64,000 nucleotides of DNA, from positions 267,743 through 331,742 of the forward strand of contig LIQB01000003.2 in NCBI GenBank assembly GCA_001411745.2, in the 5' to 3' direction. The position numbers and the translations under genes are program-made. Source of the stretch: Psychrobacter glacincola (lineage in GTDB: Bacteria; Pseudomonadota; Gammaproteobacteria; Pseudomonadales; Moraxellaceae). The notes under the pieces are model-generated. The model did not search any database. It saw nothing but the letters and a program-made list of their open reading frames with translations, and was not told the origin of the DNA. Shown piece after piece: positions 46,032 to 55,247 of the stretch (position 1 is its first letter; each line of letters starts with the position of its first letter).

Positions 46032-46727
46032 CTAGCGATTCTTACGCGGTAGCTTTTCTGGTAGATAGCAACGCAAATAAGCGATAAACGCAGTGTTTGC
46101 TTCTTGAATATATTCATTGGTAATGCTTTGATGACGGCGATAAGACAATGTAAATATCGCATTAATAATGCTATAAGCAATCAATAGCGTGTCTTGAATA
46201 TCGTGGAAACTCGGCATCTCATAGCGCTCTGATAAACGCTTATAAACCAAATCGACGATCTGATGATCGATATCTTCACCAAAACTATCACCTTCAAAAT
46301 CAGGCGTGTTCGTGTCATAAATGAGCTTGGCTTTGGTCTCGTCGTTATGGAATATCGTCACACAATTATCAATAAGCGCCGTCAAATAGCCCTGCCATCT
46401 GTCATAATTACCAATATCGACTGTTTCTACTATCTCTAATATTTCGATAGCATTCAAAAAACGCAATGCTAAAAATATCGCTTCGATGTTAGGAAAAAAG
46501 TGATAAGCAGAAGCTCTTGGAATGCCTGCTTCTTCACATACAGCCGCCAAAGTAATGTCATTGATAGGTTGTGTTTCACTTAATTTCTTGGCACCAGCCA
46601 AAAGTTTTTGACGGCGCGCACGGCCTTGTTGGCTGGTAAACTTAAACTTATTCGGTACCAATTTTTTTGCCAGTTCCGAATCTACCAACACATCTTCAAT
46701 CTTTTCGTCTTTATTTTCGCTCATCAT
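46032..46727 (-). CDS. TetR-family transcriptional regulator
   Basis: A 231-residue DNA-binding regulator. The TetR N-terminal helix-turn-helix is clear at about residues 38-85 (RQKLLAGAKKLSE ... ITLAAVCEEAGIPRASAYHFFPNIEAIFLAL), followed by an all-helical ligand-binding domain. An extra ~35-residue charged N-terminal segment precedes the HTH. Two adjacent ATG codons (46727 and 46724) are both possible, with AAGAG upstream. It converges on the DUF11 operon and lies downstream of an EEP-family gene on the same strand with a 235-base gap. Target and inducer cannot be read from sequence. Confidence 0.87.
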   Translation of the reverse strand: MMSENKDEKIEDVLVDSELAKKLVPNKFKFTSQQGRARRQKLLAGAKKLSETQPINDITLAAVCEEAGIPRASAYHFFPNIEAIFLALRFLNAIEILEIVETVDIGNYDRWQGYLTALIDNCVTIFHNDETKAKLIYDTNTPDFEGDSFGEDIDHQIVDLVYKRLSERYEMPSFHDIQDTLLIAYSIINAIFTLSYRRHQSITNEYIQEANTAFIAYLRCYLPEKLPRKNR

Positions 46728-46962
46728 AAGTCTCTTAATGTTACACCCTATTTTATAAATATAATCTTCAATAGATAGTATTCGCCCTAAATTGAAGAAT
46801 TACATCCTATTAGCTAATAATGTAGCACTGATATTAGCGCTACTATGTCTAATGGAGAGGCATCATAAACGCTTGTACACTATCAAGCAAGGGAGATAAA
46901 TGGGTTAAAAAGTAATGTATAGGTCAACCATTTGATAGCGTTAACCACGTAATGTAAAAAAT

Positions 46963-47991
46963 TTAATCATTGAGTTTAATTTTCGCTCTTATAATACCAT
47001 GATCGATGACCCTATCTGCATAGTCCCACTTTAAATGGTCATTGAAATAGTCTACTCTTTCAACCTGACCCAGTGAAAACTTACTATCAGGAAGAAACTC
47101 TTCTGAAACAAATAATTGATCAATCACTTCTGGCATACCTTGATATATATGGGTATATGCCACATCTTTCATCCAACCATAGCGTGCTTGGATACGCGCA
47201 GCATCGAATAATGCAACATCGCGCATGCCTTTATCGTAATTAACTTCACCAGTCTCAGCCATCAATTGGGTGGTGACGCTACCGGTGACATCGTTCATAT
47301 CGCCTAACAAAATCAATGGCTCACGAGTATGACGTAAGCGCTCTATAATAGACATGCGAATAGAGGCTGCTTCTGCGGCGCGCATACATAAGCTACGGAG
47401 CTTGGCACGGACTCGAATATTTGGATCGTCCATGTCTTCTAACAAATTGCCACTTTCATCACGCAAGAAAAATGCCCTTTTACTTTTTAGATGCGCCGTA
47501 ATAATCGTTATCGGTTGACCAAAGGCATCGACCCGTACTACCAATGGTGGACGATTAAAGCGCTGGTAAGGACCAATATCAGGGATATCAATCACTGCTT
47601 TTGGTGCAATATCTTCAAGCAAGCGGCTTTCTAATTGCTCAAAGCGACTAATAATACCAACGGCAGGAGTGTTTTGTGCCCCTTTGCCATGGGTATAAGG
47701 GCTTGAACGGTCGTTACTCGCCAATGGAACAACAACATGCTCGGGCTTAAATCCCAACGACACCGCCAACGCTTCAAGCGCATTACTATCCCAGACTTCT
47801 TGCACCGCAATAATATCAGCATGAGCTTTTGCTAATAAATCGGTGATGCCGCTTAGCTTGTGCTCGTATTCATCGTTACTGTAAGCTAGCGCATTGTCAT
47901 AATAAATTCGGTTAGGGTTGGCAAAATTGAGCAAGTTGGCAGTGGCGATATAAAATTGTCTGGCGCTTTTAGCTTCCGCATTATTGTTCAT
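46963..47991 (-). CDS. Endonuclease/exonuclease/phosphatase-family protein
   Basis: Metal-dependent hydrolase of 342 residues with the EEP fold (DNase I / sphingomyelinase / inositol phosphatase superfamily). Visible catalytic blocks: TANLLNF (metal-site Asn), VQEVW with Glu65, TAHLKS, GDMND (Asp/Asn pair, near residue 215) and the terminal IDHGII with the conserved Asp-His. No signal peptide, so it acts in the cytosol. AGGT lies upstream of the ATG. The substrate, nucleic acid or phosphodiester lipid/sugar, is not decided by the sequence. A TetR gene lies downstream on the same strand, separated by 235 bases. Confidence 0.85.
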   Translation of the reverse strand: MNNNAEAKSARQFYIATANLLNFANPNRIYYDNALAYSNDEYEHKLSGITDLLAKAHADIIAVQEVWDSNALEALAVSLGFKPEHVVVPLASNDRSSPYTHGKGAQNTPAVGIISRFEQLESRLLEDIAPKAVIDIPDIGPYQRFNRPPLVVRVDAFGQPITIITAHLKSKRAFFLRDESGNLLEDMDDPNIRVRAKLRSLCMRAAEAASIRMSIIERLRHTREPLILLGDMNDVTGSVTTQLMAETGEVNYDKGMRDVALFDAARIQARYGWMKDVAYTHIYQGMPEVIDQLFVSEEFLPDSKFSLGQVERVDYFNDHLKWDYADRVIDHGIIRAKIKLND

Positions 47992-48074
47992 AGATTACCT
48001 ATTATTTTTATTCTAGAATATTGCTTCCAAAGATGATTGGCTGTTTAATATATTCATACTTAGTAATATACAGC

Positions 48075-48107
48075 AAAAAAGCCTCCAAAGAAATCTTTGA
48101 AGACTTT
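48075..48107 (-). terminator. Intrinsic terminator after the glycine-zipper gene
   Basis: On the minus strand AAGTCTTCAAAG / CTTTGGAGGCTT with two G-T wobbles, then a T6 run. It lies about 130 bases after the stop. Confidence 0.65.
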
Positions 48108-48239
48108 AAAATAGCATAAATTGAAAGTATTTAGTCTATCAGCAGACCCAAGTCTACAATCAGACTAAGCCCAGTGATAAGGTAGTAAGCTTATATACTG
48201 TCTACTTACTTAAATAAAATGTGCTGTTAGTTTCGCTTA

Positions 48240-48752
48240 TTACGATACACGATTCCATGCGTCATGCGATGCTTTGCGTGCTTCTTCCCACTCCATGCGT
48301 GATTCACCTTTTACTTCATGCCATGAGCGCTCTAATTCAGCTTCATGGTCTTCAAAACGTGCGTCCGCCGGATAACGAGCACGGTTGGCGTACCCTACTG
48401 CATAAGCTGGATGTAGATCACGGTCGAAGTCATAACCTTCTTTGTAATAATCAACATTTGCATATTCTGCACGCCAGTAAGCTTCTTCACGTGTTGGATC
48501 AATCGCTTCTGCTGCTGCATGTCCTGCACCGCCACCAACGATAGCACCAATCGCACCGCCAATGAGTGTGCCAAGTGGTCCTGCCATTGTACCGATTGCT
48601 GCACCCGCTGCTGCGCCGCCAAGACCACCAATAGCTGTGCCTACTGGATGCGAACCTGGCTCACCTGTGATGATATCAGCATTCAGATCCTGCTTAGCTT
48701 CTTTTGACATATGTTTTACTTCACTGCGATCAATACCGTCATAGTTACTCAT
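48240..48752 (-). CDS. Glycine-zipper protein, unknown function
   Basis: A 170-residue protein not matched to a named gene. Residues ~37-80 form a Gly/Ala-rich glycine zipper (GTAIGGLGGAAAGAAIGTMAGPLG), a helix-packing element that inserts in or sits against membranes in many stress and envelope proteins. The rest is hydrophilic, with aromatic/charged stretches (EEAYWRAEYANVDYYKEGYDF) and a C-terminal acidic-basic helix (RSWHEVKGESRMEWEEARKASHDAW). No signal peptide is apparent. AAGGA precedes the ATG and a terminator follows, indicating a single-gene unit. It may be a general stress protein; function unknown. Confidence 0.75.
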   Translation of the reverse strand: MSNYDGIDRSEVKHMSKEAKQDLNADIITGEPGSHPVGTAIGGLGGAAAGAAIGTMAGPLGTLIGGAIGAIVGGGAGHAAAEAIDPTREEAYWRAEYANVDYYKEGYDFDRDLHPAYAVGYANRARYPADARFEDHEAELERSWHEVKGESRMEWEEARKASHDAWNRVS

Positions 48753-49018
48753 AATTTTATCCTTAAATTAATTTGTTATATTTTAGATTTATTAAGTGCT
48801 AAAAATTAGCGGTCTTACTCGAATCATGTGTTACTTGAGTCGCCTAAAGTATAGAAATTTATGGATAACAACAGATAGATAGGTTGTGTAAATTGTGTCC
48901 AGATTGCGATTGCCTTGCGTTACAGCCTGTATCTTTATAATGATTTTGTAGGACAGTGAAGCGTTTTAAGTAATTTTTCATTGAGTTGTTACAATATTTT
49001 AATGTGTTTATTCAATAC

Positions 49019-50611
49019 TTATAAGGATGTCAGTGCTCTATCAATGGCTCGTTGCCACTTATTAAGATGTTGCTCACGGATATCACTGGACATCTGGGGT
49101 TCAAAAATACGATCGACTTGCCATGATGCTTGCATCGTCCCTTCATCATATAGACCCGTTTTTAAACCTGCGAGTAATGCTGCACCTTTGGCAGTGATTT
49201 CTGTATCTCTCGGACGCAGGACAGGCACATCGAGTAAATCAGCTTGAAACTGCATCAATAAGTCATTGTTAGCCGCGCCGCCATCTACTCTTAGCTCAAT
49301 TAATGGATGAGGGCTGTCTTTTTGCATGGCAATGAGCACATCATAAGTTTGATAGGCAACCGCCTCTAACGCAGCACGAGCAATATGGGCTTTAGTCGTG
49401 CCGCGGCTCATACCAGTAATACTGGCGCTGATATCGGAGCGCCAGTAGGGTGCTCCTAGCCCTGTAAATGCAGGCAGTAACACCACCTCTTCACTACTAT
49501 CAACTTGGCGGGCTAAATCCTCGACTTCACTGCTCTGTTGAATCATACCCAGATTGTCCCGTAACCATTGGACAATAGCACCTGCCATAAACACACTACC
49601 CTCCAAGGCATAAGTGACTTCCTTTCTGGGTGGCTGCAACATGCGTTTACCTGACTGTACAATTTGATCGAACGATAAATTGTCTGGACGAGTCGGTGTG
49701 GATTTTCGTTGCCAAGCGATTGTCGTTAGCAGTTTATGCTCGCTAAGTTTAGGTTTTTGACCAATATTCATCAGCATAAAACACCCAGTACCATAAGTGT
49801 TTTTAGCCATGCCAGCATCGAGGCAGCCTTGTCCAAAAAGTGCTGCTTGCTGATCGCCCAATACCGCTTGAATAGGAATTTGTTTGGCAAATAGTCCTTT
49901 TTTGGTTTTACCAAAGTCACCATCAGATGGTAGGACTTTAGGCAAAATATTCATGGGTATCGCAAAACGGGCGCACAGCTCTTCTGACCACTCAAGCTTG
50001 TGGATATCATATAATAAAGTACGGGAAGCATTGGTCACATCAATGACATGCTCGCCACCAGTTAGCTTATATATGAGCCAACTGTCTATAGTACCAACCG
50101 CTATTTCTCCTCTGCTGGCTCGTACGCTCAATTTCGGATTGTGCTCTAGTAACCAAGCGATTTTGCTGGCGCTGAAATATGGATCTAAACGTAGCCCTGT
50201 AATGCGTTGCACTTCGCTTGCCACATCATCATGGCTGTCATTCATCATGCCGCTGGCACCCTCAGCCGCGAGTGTTTTACAGTAGCTCGCCGTACGGCGA
50301 TCTTGCCAAATGATGGCAGGGGCTAAAGGTTTACCTGTTTGCTTATCCCACATGACAATAGATTCACGCTGATTGGTGATCGCGATACTGGTGACGTCGG
50401 TAGCAAGCAGCCCTGCTTGATTAATCACATCATGGGCACAGCTAATCTGCGTTTGCCAAATTTGTTGCGCGTCTTGCTCGACAAAGCCCGCTTTTGGGGT
50501 TTGTAAAGTGGTGGGCTGCTGTGCCATTTTTATCGGACGCGCACGATCATCGTACAATATCGCTCGACTCGATGTCGTCCCTTGATCCAAAGCCAAAATA
50601 TATCCTGCCAT
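49019..50611 (-). CDS. glpK: Glycerol kinase
   Basis: Phosphorylates glycerol to sn-glycerol 3-phosphate with ATP in the cytosol; entry step of glycerol use. The 530-residue protein has the FGGY-family hallmarks: an N-terminal LALDQGTTSSRAI phosphate loop, ITNQRE, IIWQDRRT, the VGTIDSWL substrate-domain motif, TYGTGCFML and the C-terminal RVDGGAANNDLLMQFQADLL. Length is slightly above E. coli GlpK (502). AGGATG precedes the ATG. No glpF, glpD or glpR is adjacent, so glycerol transport and oxidation genes must be elsewhere. No downstream terminator was found by eye. Confidence 0.97.
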   Translation of the reverse strand: MAGYILALDQGTTSSRAILYDDRARPIKMAQQPTTLQTPKAGFVEQDAQQIWQTQISCAHDVINQAGLLATDVTSIAITNQRESIVMWDKQTGKPLAPAIIWQDRRTASYCKTLAAEGASGMMNDSHDDVASEVQRITGLRLDPYFSASKIAWLLEHNPKLSVRASRGEIAVGTIDSWLIYKLTGGEHVIDVTNASRTLLYDIHKLEWSEELCARFAIPMNILPKVLPSDGDFGKTKKGLFAKQIPIQAVLGDQQAALFGQGCLDAGMAKNTYGTGCFMLMNIGQKPKLSEHKLLTTIAWQRKSTPTRPDNLSFDQIVQSGKRMLQPPRKEVTYALEGSVFMAGAIVQWLRDNLGMIQQSSEVEDLARQVDSSEEVVLLPAFTGLGAPYWRSDISASITGMSRGTTKAHIARAALEAVAYQTYDVLIAMQKDSPHPLIELRVDGGAANNDLLMQFQADLLDVPVLRPRDTEITAKGAALLAGLKTGLYDEGTMQASWQVDRIFEPQMSSDIREQHLNKWQRAIDRALTSL

Positions 50612-51224
50612 TACTCACATCCTATTTTGTCGCATTCATTTTTTACAATCATATTTTATAGCCGAGTCTTTATTGATAGCACGTACTTTTTGCGAGTAAC
50701 GCTTTATCACAATAGCCAGTTTTATTTACATTAGCACTGCGCCAATGAGCAATTGCTGACAGTTAAAATAAATGCTGTTTATTTTAATCTTGCTCAATGC
50801 TATAAGGTGCTGAAATATAGCACACACCACTGTTATGTATAGTTTATAAGCTGCTTTATAGTACAACAATCATCACTATCGCTAAAAACTTTCAAAAGTG
50901 ATCTAAAATCGATTTAAGTGCTAATGACTTGATAAACCTTTTATTATTAATTATCAAATGATGTTATTATTTGTCTTAACAACCGACCTCTAACATAAAA
51001 TCATGGCTTATTCAACGCACAGTAAGCAAATACTGAGCATTGACCCGTCACTATTGTGCCACTACAGTGTAGCGCTTGTTATCCATAACAAAGTATTGGC
51101 TTCTGTTAATGGTTGACCATATTGAACTGTTTTGACAGGGTTTGACCATAACAGTTGACATTTTTGATACTTTTTTGCCTGACTCTAAAATACTTTGCAT
51201 TCTAATTAATGGCTTATGTGACTT
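50612..51224. other. Divergent intergenic region, glpK / TolC-like gene
   Basis: 613 AT-rich bases. Near the TolC-like gene, TTGACCATA occurs at 51113-51121 and 51142-51150, with TTGACA at 51132-51137 and 51155-51160. TTGACC (51142-51147), 18 bases and GATACT (51166-51171) could be a promoter. No gene is seen. Confidence 0.4.
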
Positions 51225-52934
51225 ATGAAATTTGCTTTATCGACTCTGTCTACTGCGGTGATGACGATTACGTTCATGGGTTTAGCGGCGCCTGTTTTTG
51301 CAAGCGCTACTGATCATAATATCGAATCACCGAATGAGGTCACAGCCGTTGCAGTGACGCAAATTGTCGACGCTGACACTCACTACAGTACTCAAAGCAG
51401 CATTCAAGACATCGCTCAAAACAACGCTCATAAAAATGAGATTAAAAACAAAAGGTCAACAACAGATACAGACATGGGTCAAGCTGAGCAAAAAACTGGC
51501 TTAACAACGCTTATCGATCCCATTACCCATAAAAGTATTGATAATAGTTATCCATTAGCAGTATCTAGCCTGTTAAGCCTTGAGCAAGCTCAAAATATTT
51601 TATTACAAGTGTCACCGAAACTGGCCGCCAATCAAGCGGCGATTGCTGCTAGTGAATATCAAACGGATGCGCTCAAAACCTTAGACAATCCATTGGTGTT
51701 TGCCCAATTATCAGCCAACGCTTACAACTTAGACGCGGATCTTGACTTATCATCATTGAAAAACGGTATTGTTAATGACGTTAACAATGGTGTCGATAAT
51801 GTGATTCCGCCTATTCCACCGCTACCAGACTTGCCGAATTTTGGTGAATTGGTCGGCGAGCGTATCCCAGATTCTTATGAGTTAAAGCGCTCAGGCTCAA
51901 CGGCTGGTGCAGGTCTGGGCGTGGTTTGGCCCATCTATACTGCTGGACGTACCAACGCTTTGACAGGTGCTTCCAATGCCCGTACCCAAGAAGCCGTCGC
52001 AGACAGTCTATTGGATAAAAACGAGCTTTATAACACCCTGATTGAGCGTTACTTTAAGGCACAGCTGGCCATCATTGCCGCTTATTTACGCGAAGATGCT
52101 TATGATACCTTGCAGCAGACTGACCATATGGCGCAGCGGCTTTTTGAAGAAGGTTTTATCTCACGTGTTGATCGCTTAGAAGCACAATCTGCGCTTGCCG
52201 ATGCAAAAAGTGAGTCCGTCAATGCCAATAACGATGCTCGTCTTGCGATGATGGCTTTACAGCGGTTATTGCGTACCGACTATCGCATCAAACCCACGAC
52301 ACCGTTATTCGTTTCTAGCCGTCCTTTACCCGATGTAAACTATTTTCAGAATTTATCACTCACCAATCACCCAGGTCTACAAAAAGTCGCCGCCAAACGC
52401 GCACAAGCTGAGCAGCTACATGCGCTATCAGATACTGGTCACAAGCCTACCGTCATGCTCTATGGCTACGGAAAAATTGAAAAAGACCCCAGTTGGGTAG
52501 CCGGTATATCAGCCAGCTGGAAGCTGTGGGGTGGTCTTGATAAAAATGCGTCACTCGCATCGAGTAATGCCAAAATACGCCAAGCGGATCTGTCTGAAAT
52601 CGAAGTCAGTGACAATTTATTATTACTGGTCGAAAAAAACTGGCACGATGTTAATAATGCCCAATCTCGTTATCAGGCATTACAAAGCAATGTAGATCTG
52701 GCCGCAGAAGTATTGCGTTTGCGCCAGTTGGGGCTACAAGAAGGTGTAAATACACCGATTGAGGTAGTCCAAGCACAAACGCAGTCGCTTAAAGCACGTA
52801 CTGAACAAGCGCAAGCGGCGAACAGCTATGTACAATCGCTGGCCGCACTCATGCAAAGCTGTGGTACGCCTCTTGCCTTTAACGCCTATCTTAATGCTGC
52901 TGATATTCGATTACCGACTTTGTATACTGAGTAA
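51225..52934 (+). CDS. TolC-family outer membrane efflux protein
   Basis: Outer-membrane channel of a tripartite export system (569 aa). A signal peptide (MKFALSTLSTAVMTITFMGLAAPVFA) is followed by ~85 residues of low-complexity linker and then the TolC repeat structure: LSLEQAQNILLQVSPKLAANQAAI at the first repeat and VEKNWHDVNNAQSRYQAL...VLRLRQLGLQEGVNTPIEVVQAQ in the second, with long coiled-coil helices rich in Ala and Gln. The linker insertion lengthens it relative to TolC (about 470). It precedes YihY, HlyD-like and two permease genes on the same strand, indicating one exporter cluster. Confidence 0.9.
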   Translation: MKFALSTLSTAVMTITFMGLAAPVFASATDHNIESPNEVTAVAVTQIVDADTHYSTQSSIQDIAQNNAHKNEIKNKRSTTDTDMGQAEQKTGLTTLIDPITHKSIDNSYPLAVSSLLSLEQAQNILLQVSPKLAANQAAIAASEYQTDALKTLDNPLVFAQLSANAYNLDADLDLSSLKNGIVNDVNNGVDNVIPPIPPLPDLPNFGELVGERIPDSYELKRSGSTAGAGLGVVWPIYTAGRTNALTGASNARTQEAVADSLLDKNELYNTLIERYFKAQLAIIAAYLREDAYDTLQQTDHMAQRLFEEGFISRVDRLEAQSALADAKSESVNANNDARLAMMALQRLLRTDYRIKPTTPLFVSSRPLPDVNYFQNLSLTNHPGLQKVAAKRAQAEQLHALSDTGHKPTVMLYGYGKIEKDPSWVAGISASWKLWGGLDKNASLASSNAKIRQADLSEIEVSDNLLLLVEKNWHDVNNAQSRYQALQSNVDLAAEVLRLRQLGLQEGVNTPIEVVQAQTQSLKARTEQAQAANSYVQSLAALMQSCGTPLAFNAYLNAADIRLPTLYTE

Positions 52935-53020
52935 TGATTTAATTTGAAAAATATAGATAGTGTGGATAATCGTTTATATAGTTGATTCGATTTGAAAGTA
53001 TGACAAGGCAGCTGAGCGAA

Positions 53021-53039
53021 GAGGTATATTTGATACCTC
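53021..53039 (+). repeat. Hairpin within the TolC-YihY intergenic region
   Basis: Perfect 7-bp stem GAGGTAT / ATACCTC with loop ATTTG, overlapping the dispersed repeat at 53033. No T run follows, so it is not a standard terminator. Confidence 0.45.
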
Positions 53040-53054
53040 AAGCGAGGTTAACGC
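53033..53054. repeat. Dispersed 22-bp repeat, copy 2
   Basis: ATACCTCAAGCGAGGTTAAC plus GC, matching 4987-5008 with one difference. Its flank GTTGATTCGATTTGAAAGTATGA (52981-53003) resembles the inverted flank of copy 1. A REP-like intergenic family is suspected. Confidence 0.5.
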
Positions 53055-53144
53055 CGCAATACTATTATAGTAGCCTGACCATACTAATTATCATGAAGCT
53101 GCCATTAACCATACTATTGCTAACTCTATTGCGAATACTGTTTT

Positions 53145-54011
53145 ATGAAAAACCCGACTTCTAAATTAATAAATAACTGGCTGCAGCCTTCATTAAAGAC
53201 GTGGCGTATTGCGAACAACTCTAATGTTTGGGCACACTGCGCGAGCGTGGGATTTTTTGGTTTTTTATCAATTTTTCCAGTAATGGCGGTGTTTGTGCTG
53301 CTTTATGGTCTCGCGTTTTCACCAGCTGAGATGCAAGAGCAAATCTCGATTTTGCATCCGTTTATACCTGATACGGTGTATGAAGTCCTCAATTCACGCC
53401 TAAGCGCATTGGTCTCTAATACCACATCCGCACTCACGTTCAGTCTTGTCTTATCGACCTTACTCGCCCTATATGCTGGCTCTAAAGGTGTTAAATCTTT
53501 AATTATTCTTATCAATCTTGCCTTTCATATCACTCAAGAGCGTAACTTCATACAAGGTAATATTTTAGCAGTCAGCTTAACCTTTGGCGCGGTAGTAATC
53601 TTGATTATAGCGGTCTCTTCTATTGCTATTATTCCTGTAGGGGCAGCCTATTTCCCCTTCCCGCAAATAGCTAAAACGATTGCGCTTTGGAGCAGGTGGC
53701 CTATATTGGCTGGTATCATATTTTTGAGCTTTTTAAGCCTCTATCGCCTAGCCCCAAACCGTGACGCCGTCGCGCTAAAAAAACTGGTGCCAGGAGCAGC
53801 TCTGGCGACCATTCTTTGGATTGTATTGTCTGTGCTATTTTCGATTTATGTGCAAAACTTTAATAACTATAGCGCTGAGTTTGGCGCGCTTTCAGCTGCC
53901 GTGGTCATTATGCTCTGGCTTTATTATTCAGCATTTATCGTCGCCTTTGGTGCGATTTTTAATTCTGAAGCCTTAGAAAGCGCCAAACCTTATGCTGTAC
54001 GAATGTACTAA
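53145..54011 (+). CDS. YihY/virulence factor BrkB family membrane protein
   Basis: Inner-membrane protein (288 aa) of the YihY/BrkB family, whose function is not established (once annotated as RNase BN). Six or so helices are visible: FFGFLSIFPVMAVFVLLYG, TSALTFSLVLSTLLALYAG, AVSLTFGAVVILIIAVSSIAII, PILAGIIFLSFLSLYRLAPN, LATILWIVLSVLFSIYVQNF and AVVIMLWLYYSAFIVAFGA; the YxxLAPN and NYSAEFGALSA motifs are family hallmarks. The usual start at 53145 lacks an obvious ribosome site. It interrupts the exporter cluster between TolC-like and HlyD-like genes. Confidence 0.85.
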   Translation: MKNPTSKLINNWLQPSLKTWRIANNSNVWAHCASVGFFGFLSIFPVMAVFVLLYGLAFSPAEMQEQISILHPFIPDTVYEVLNSRLSALVSNTTSALTFSLVLSTLLALYAGSKGVKSLIILINLAFHITQERNFIQGNILAVSLTFGAVVILIIAVSSIAIIPVGAAYFPFPQIAKTIALWSRWPILAGIIFLSFLSLYRLAPNRDAVALKKLVPGAALATILWIVLSVLFSIYVQNFNNYSAEFGALSAAVVIMLWLYYSAFIVAFGAIFNSEALESAKPYAVRMY

Positions 54012-54059
54012 TAACATACCCTTTATCCTCAATTTTGCTGCTTTAGGAATCTCACTGTC

Positions 54060-55244
54060 ATGACTGAATCTACCAACGAATCAGACGACTCGCGCAAGTT
54101 AAACGACTCAGAGCAATCTACTGACTCAGTCAATAACCATAACGATCAAGCAACTGATGCTGAAAATGAGCAAGCAGTGCCTACTTATAAGCGCCATGCA
54201 GAAAAAGCGGATAAATCTGCCATGATAAAAAAGGCACTTCTGGCGCTATTGGTTCTGATTGTATTAGGTGTTATTGCCTATGGTCTATATAAAAGCAATC
54301 AGCATAGCGAGCCTGAAGTCGTGACTTTGCAAGGGCAGATGCAGATGCAGCAAACCTCCATCGCGGCAAAAGTGCCGGGACGTATTGCCAAAATTCTGGT
54401 CACAGAAGGTGATGCGGTGACGGTCGGGCAACAGCTGATTGAAATGGACTCGCCTGAGATTAACGCAAAGATCAATCAAGCGCTGGCTGGCAAGCAAATG
54501 GCACAAAGTCAGTTAGATAAAGCCGAAAATGGCGCCCGTCCACAAGAGATCGCTCAAGCAAAAGCGGCATGGCAAGCCAACAAAGCTGCTTCTGATTTGG
54601 CAGAGAACACTTACCAGCGTGTCAACCGCCTGTATGAAGAAGGCCTTATGGCACGGCAAAAACGCGATGAGGCGTATGCGCAATATCTGGCTGCTCAAGA
54701 TCAAACTGAAGCGGCACGCTTACAATACGACTTGGCTAAAGAAGGCGCACGCAGTGAAGATAAATCAGCGGCGACAGCACAAGTAGCACAAGTCGATGCC
54801 CAACTAGAAGAAGCACTGGTGGCAAAAGAAGAAGCCAACTTAAAAAGCCCTATTGCAGGTATTGTGGACAATGTCATTGTCAGCGCGGGTGAAGTCATCG
54901 GACAAGGCGTGCCTATCTTGACGTTGGTCAATACCGATGAGCAGTGGGTCGTACTTAATGTCACCGAATCCTACTTAAACCAGTTTGCGATTGGTCAGAA
55001 ATTTACTGGTACGATTCCTGCGCTGTCATCAGCAAATAAGCCTTATACCAAACAGTTCACCGTTTATGCTACGTCAACATTGTCTGACTTTGCCACTTGG
55101 CGCCCGACCAATAATGATGATGGATTCGATGTACGTACCTTTGAAGTAAAGGCACGTCCGACGACTCCCGATGCACGTATTCGCTCAGGTATGAGCGTTA
55201 TTGTACGCGTCAATCCAGCACTTACTAATGCAAGCCAAGAGTAA
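54060..55244 (+). CDS. HlyD-family membrane fusion protein
   Basis: Periplasmic adaptor (394 aa) linking an inner-membrane permease to TolC. It has a ~50-residue charged cytosolic N-terminus, one membrane helix (KKALLALLVLIVLGVIAYGLYKS, about 57-78), a lipoyl/barrel half (QQTSIAAKVPGRIAKILVTEGDAV), a coiled-coil hairpin (about 135-255, with duplicated ARPQEIAQAKAA / ARSEDKSAATAQ) and the second lipoyl half (ANLKSPIAGIVDNVIVSAGEVI). This is the EmrA/YbhG layout. The next gene starts three bases after its stop, so translation is probably coupled. Confidence 0.9.
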   Translation: MTESTNESDDSRKLNDSEQSTDSVNNHNDQATDAENEQAVPTYKRHAEKADKSAMIKKALLALLVLIVLGVIAYGLYKSNQHSEPEVVTLQGQMQMQQTSIAAKVPGRIAKILVTEGDAVTVGQQLIEMDSPEINAKINQALAGKQMAQSQLDKAENGARPQEIAQAKAAWQANKAASDLAENTYQRVNRLYEEGLMARQKRDEAYAQYLAAQDQTEAARLQYDLAKEGARSEDKSAATAQVAQVDAQLEEALVAKEEANLKSPIAGIVDNVIVSAGEVIGQGVPILTLVNTDEQWVVLNVTESYLNQFAIGQKFTGTIPALSSANKPYTKQFTVYATSTLSDFATWRPTNNDDGFDVRTFEVKARPTTPDARIRSGMSVIVRVNPALTNASQE

Positions 55245-55247
55245 GCC

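Noticed and set aside
34311-50962. 14-base match AATTATCAAATGAT at about 34312 and 50950
   Set aside because: Short and AT-rich; expected by chance in such intergenic regions.
52982-53164. 60-codon frame between the TolC-like and YihY genes
   Set aside because: Overlaps the dispersed repeat and hairpin and the start of YihY; unlikely to be translated.
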